64,000 bases of DNA from Thermophilibacter provencensis (lineage in GTDB: Bacteria > Actinomycetota > Coriobacteriia > Coriobacteriales > Atopobiaceae). Shown here piece by piece: positions 61,238 through 64,000 of the stretch; position 1 is the first letter of the stretch, and the number at the start of each line of letters is the position of its first letter. The notes under the pieces are model-generated. The model searched no databases. It saw only the letters and a list, made by a program, of their open reading frames with translations, and was not told where the DNA came from. Made by a program: the position numbers and the translations under genes. The stretch spans positions 939,547 to 1,003,546 of the forward strand of contig NZ_LT671417.1 of NCBI RefSeq assembly GCF_900128445.1, given 5' to 3'.

Positions 61238-61948
61238 GTGGCGACGGTCGAGTCCTACGACGTCAGGTCGGTCGACCGTGGCGAGGTGCTGCGCTACCTC
61301 GGCTACGCTGGCCAGCCGATCACGCCCGAGCTGGACGCGCGCATCGACGAGGTCGTCGCGCGCTGCCTCGCCACTTGTCGTCCGCGTGGCGCATGGCGCG
61401 TCTTCGACGTCGCGGCGCGCGGAGAGAGGGGCGGCGTCCCCGTCATCTCGCTCGCGGGCACCTCGCTCGAGCTCGCGGGGCACTCCATCGCCGAGCACCT
61501 GGACGGGGCCGTGGCGGTGGGTGCGCTCGCCGTGACCGTGGGGATGGGAGTCGAGGCCGAGCTGCGCCGCCTCTCGCTCACGGACCCGCTCGCGCAGGTG
61601 GTCTTCGATGCGGCGGGGACGGCCGCCGTGGAGCGCGCGGCCGACGGAGCCGAGGCGGGCGTCGTTGCCGATGCCGCCTCGCGCGGGCTCTTCTGCGGCT
61701 CGCGCTTCTCGCCGGGCTACGGCGACCTGCCGCTTGCGACCCAGCCCGTCCTTCTCGCCGCGCTCGACGCCCAGCGCGCCCTGGGCATCACGCTGTCCCG
61801 GGAGCTCCTGATGTCACCCACCAAGAGCGTGACCGCGGTGGTGGGGCTCTTCGAGCAGCCGCGCGGCACCGCGCATGCCAGCTGCGCGGGCTGTCCCTGT
61901 CGGGACTTCTGCGTGCTGCTGCGCGCCGGGAGCACCTGCCGCGGCTGA
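61238..61948 (+). CDS. Stand-alone methionine-synthase activation-domain protein
   Basis: The protein has 236 residues. RGLFCGSRFSPGYGDLPLATQPVLLAALDAQRALGITLSRELLMSPTKSVTAVVGL matches the core of the MetH activation (SAM-binding) domain RxSPGYG...P..S. The C-terminus has a Cys cluster (CAGCPCRDFC). It would help re-methylate oxidised B12 on MetH, here as a separate protein. The start is GTG, 3 bp after metF. A family-A array then separates it from metH. Confidence 0.88.
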   Translation: MATVESYDVRSVDRGEVLRYLGYAGQPITPELDARIDEVVARCLATCRPRGAWRVFDVAARGERGGVPVISLAGTSLELAGHSIAEHLDGAVAVGALAVTVGMGVEAELRRLSLTDPLAQVVFDAAGTAAVERAADGAEAGVVADAASRGLFCGSRFSPGYGDLPLATQPVLLAALDAQRALGITLSRELLMSPTKSVTAVVGLFEQPRGTAHASCAGCPCRDFCVLLRAGSTCRG

Positions 61949-61972
61949 GCGCGCGACGTGCGGAGGGGGCGC

Positions 61973-62174
61973 GTTGCGAGGGGTGGGGTTGTGGCGCCCG
62001 CCGGCGCGCGGGGGTTGCGAAAAACGGGGTTATGGCAATCGGTGCGTGGCGTCACCTGGGCGTTCTTATAGGCATGTTGCGGGATTTGGGGTAATGGCAG
62101 CGCGATTGCCGCCACAACCCCGATTGGGGCAACGCCCCCGGGCCGTGAATTGCCACGACCCAATTATCCGCAAC
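61973..62174 (+). repeat. Family-A 202-bp repeat array, distant copy
   Basis: Five 25-bp sites lie at 61973, 62014 and 62076 (direct) and 62109 and 62150 (inverted). The spacings 41, 62, 33 and 41 bp are exactly those of the copy at 7716-7917. The sites keep GTTGCG and GGGGTTRTGGC but the long spacer between sites 2 and 3 has no obvious similarity. It lies between the MetH-activation gene and metH. Confidence 0.88.
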
Positions 62175-62273
62175 GGGCGCGCGTTTCCTCACCGGAAACC
62201 ATCGGCTGCTAGGATGCTGTCGATAAGAACGTGCGATAAGAACGACCGAGAAGAACGTGCGCAAGGAGGCGCC

Positions 62274-64000
62274 ATGACCAACGACGACACCCTCGCGGCG
62301 GCTCTCGCCGGGGACGGCTTTCTGCTCTTTGACGGGGCCATGGGCACCCAGCTGCAGGAGCGCGGGCTTGCCGCCGGGGAGCTGCCGGAGCTTCTGTGCC
62401 TCGAGCGCCCGGAGGTGGTGACGCAGATCCACGCCGCCTACGTGGCGGCCGGCTCCGACGTGGTGACCACCAACACCTTTGGCGCCAACGTGGAGAAGCT
62501 CGGCTCCGCGGCCACGGTCGAGGAGGTCTTCTCGGCGGCCGTCGCCTGCGCCCGCGCGGCGCGCCCGCGCTACGTGGCGGCCGACATCGGCCCCACGGGG
62601 CAGCTCCTCGCGCCGATGGGGACCCTCTCCTTCGATGACGCCTACGAGCTCTTTGCCCGCCAGGTGCGCGCCGCCCAGGCGGCGGGCGCGGACCTCTTCA
62701 TCATAGAGACGATGGCCGACCTCGCCGAGGCCAAGGCCGCCCTGCTCGCCGTGCGGGAGAACTCGGACCTTCCGGCATTTGTCACGATGACCTTCCAGGA
62801 GGACGGGCGGACGTTTCTTGGCACCACGCCGGAGGTCGCGGCGCTCACGCTCTCCTCGCTTGGCGCCGCGGCCGTGGGCATCAACTGTTCGCTCGGGCCG
62901 GCGGAGGTGGCCCCGCTCGCGTCACGCATGCTGCCGTGGGCGAGCTGCCCCGTGATGGTCCAGGCCAACGCCGGCCTGCCGCGCGTGGTGGACGGCCAGA
63001 CGGTCTTTGACATCGGTCCGGAGGAGTACGCCGCCGCCGTCGCCGGCATGCTGGACGCGGGCGTCACCATCGTGGGCGGCTGCTGCGGCACCACGCCGGC
63101 GCACGTCGCGGCCGAGCGCGCGCTGCTCGCCGCCCGCGTGCCCGCGCGGCGCGAGCTGCCCGACCGCTTTGCGGTGTGCGGGCCCCAGGGCCTCTGCGCG
63201 CTCGCGCCCGGCCAGGTGGGCGTCATCGGCGAGCGCATCAACCCCACGGGAAAGCGCAAGATGAAGGAGGCGCTGCGCAGCGGCAACCACGACCACGTGC
63301 TCGGCGAGGCCATCGCCCAGGAGGCGGCCGGCGCCCAGATCCTGGACGTCAACGCCGGCCTGCCCGAGATCGACGAGCGCTCCGTCATGCGACGGCTCGT
63401 GGACGAGCTCCAGGGGGTGACCACGCTCCCGCTGCAGATCGACTCGGCGGACCCCGCGGTCATCGAGGCCGCCGTGCGCAGCTACCCGGGCAAGCCGCTC
63501 ATCAACTCCACCAACGGCCGAGCGGACGTGCTCTCCGCCGTGGTGCCCATCGCCGCGCGCTACGGCTGCGCGCTCGTGGGGCTCACCCTGGACGAGGACG
63601 GCATCCCGCCCACGGCCGAGGGACGCGTGGCCGTTGCCCGCAAGATCGTGGCCGCCACGGACGCGGCGGGCATCCCGCGCCACGACGTCGCGATCGACTG
63701 CCTGGCCATGGCCGCGTCCACCGACCAGTCCGCCCCGCGCGCGATCCTCGATGCCATCCGCGGCGTCAAGGAGGGGCTGCCGGGCGTGCGCTGCGTGCTC
63801 GGCGTCTCAAACATAAGCTTCGGCCTGCCGTTCCGCCCGCTCGTCAACGCGACCTTCCTCGCCGCGGCGCTCTCGGCCGGCCTCGACCTTGCGATCATCA
63901 ACCCGGAGAGCCGGCGCATGATGGATGTCGTGGAATCCTGGCGCGTGCTCTCCGGCGAGGACGAGCAGGCGCGCTTCTATGTGGAGCACTACGCGGGCCG
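62274..64000 (+). CDS. metH: Cobalamin-dependent methionine synthase (partial, runs off the window)
   Basis: 575 residues are visible, with no stop before the window edge. The homocysteine-binding barrel has FDGAMGTQLQERGL, VVTTNTFGANVEKLG, the zinc ligands GINCS (Cys205) and GGCCGTTP (Cys270/Cys271). The pterin-binding domain begins near 315 with VGVIGERINPTGKRKMKEAL and includes DVNAGLP and PLQIDSADPAVIEAA. The cobalamin domain lies beyond the edge. The activation domain is encoded separately upstream. AAGGAGG is 6 nt before the ATG. Confidence 0.95.
   Translation, partial: MTNDDTLAAALAGDGFLLFDGAMGTQLQERGLAAGELPELLCLERPEVVTQIHAAYVAAGSDVVTTNTFGANVEKLGSAATVEEVFSAAVACARAARPRYVAADIGPTGQLLAPMGTLSFDDAYELFARQVRAAQAAGADLFIIETMADLAEAKAALLAVRENSDLPAFVTMTFQEDGRTFLGTTPEVAALTLSSLGAAAVGINCSLGPAEVAPLASRMLPWASCPVMVQANAGLPRVVDGQTVFDIGPEEYAAAVAGMLDAGVTIVGGCCGTTPAHVAAERALLAARVPARRELPDRFAVCGPQGLCALAPGQVGVIGERINPTGKRKMKEALRSGNHDHVLGEAIAQEAAGAQILDVNAGLPEIDERSVMRRLVDELQGVTTLPLQIDSADPAVIEAAVRSYPGKPLINSTNGRADVLSAVVPIAARYGCALVGLTLDEDGIPPTAEGRVAVARKIVAATDAAGIPRHDVAIDCLAMAASTDQSAPRAILDAIRGVKEGLPGVRCVLGVSNISFGLPFRPLVNATFLAAALSAGLDLAIINPESRRMMDVVESWRVLSGEDEQARFYVEHYAG

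Overview
This is a high-GC bacterial chromosome segment. It most resembles an actinobacterium of class Coriobacteriia (Olsenella/Atopobium-like). The reasons are the GC-rich third codon positions, an LPXTG surface protein with a sortase signal, EttA, a DUF1846 protein, an AmmeMemoRadiSam locus, a PPi-type phosphofructokinase and many small actinobacterial-style genes. Placement below class level is inference. About 57 protein genes, one tRNA (initiator tRNA-fMet) and one broken insertion-sequence transposase are visible. No rRNA, CRISPR array, prophage or origin was seen.

Layout. 0-6 kb: AlbA/Schlafen-type ATPase regulator, IS1249-like remnant, tRNA-fMet, an SDR oxidoreductase, and an LPXTG protein with a long structured leader. 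6-7.7 kb: amtB-glnK ammonium module. 7.7-13.5 kb: an accessory patch with a DUF559/Vsr-like nuclease gene sitting exactly between two inverted 202-bp repeat arrays, a stand-alone Wadjet JetD-like TOPRIM protein, and an HTH protein next to a Ser/Thr kinase. 15.7-18.6 kb: a Sau3AI/MutH-like endonuclease and a C5 methyltransferase (GATC-type R-M by family) in lower-GC DNA. 18.6-31.7 kb: metabolic genes (ArsC-like, cutC, thioesterase, PPi-PFK, enolase, 3-hydroxyacyl-CoA dehydrogenase, a PurF-like protein without the Cys nucleophile, AmmeMemoRadiSam pair, isocitrate dehydrogenase). 31.8-45.7 kb: DUF3825 protein, GDPD, trmB, YfbR-like HD protein, CBS-domain pyrophosphatase, ettA, a YcxB-like gene with a hairpin over its start, an L-2-hydroxyacid dehydrogenase, an ABC exporter and a CPBP protease. 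45.7-59.3 kb: asparaginase, HAD phosphatase, a second DUF559-like nuclease flanked by its own palindromes, DUF1846, an esterase-like protein with a histone-H1-like tail plus an ATP-grasp partner, cysK-cysE, pth2, a CDF transporter and an acyltransferase. 59.4-64 kb: a prepilin peptidase interrupted by what looks like Illumina adapter sequence, then metF, a stand-alone MetH activation domain and the start of metH.

The most interesting pattern is a set of dispersed palindromic arrays with conserved geometry. One family has three 202-bp elements, each with five 25-bp sites at identical spacings (41, 62, 33, 41 bp) although the spacer sequence has drifted in the distant copy. Two of them flank the nuclease gene at 7932-9050 in opposite orientation. 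A paralogous nuclease gene (47859-48785) is flanked by an unrelated palindrome family that again has an identical internal spacing (36 bp) on both sides. Further families occur at 22.3 kb (sites 40 bp apart) and 42.1 kb (21 and 31 bp apart). This resembles a REPtron (a gene flanked by the palindromes that are scattered in the genome), but built on a restriction-endonuclease-fold protein in place of a RAYT transposase. That interpretation is a hypothesis; the repeats and spacings are read directly from the sequence.
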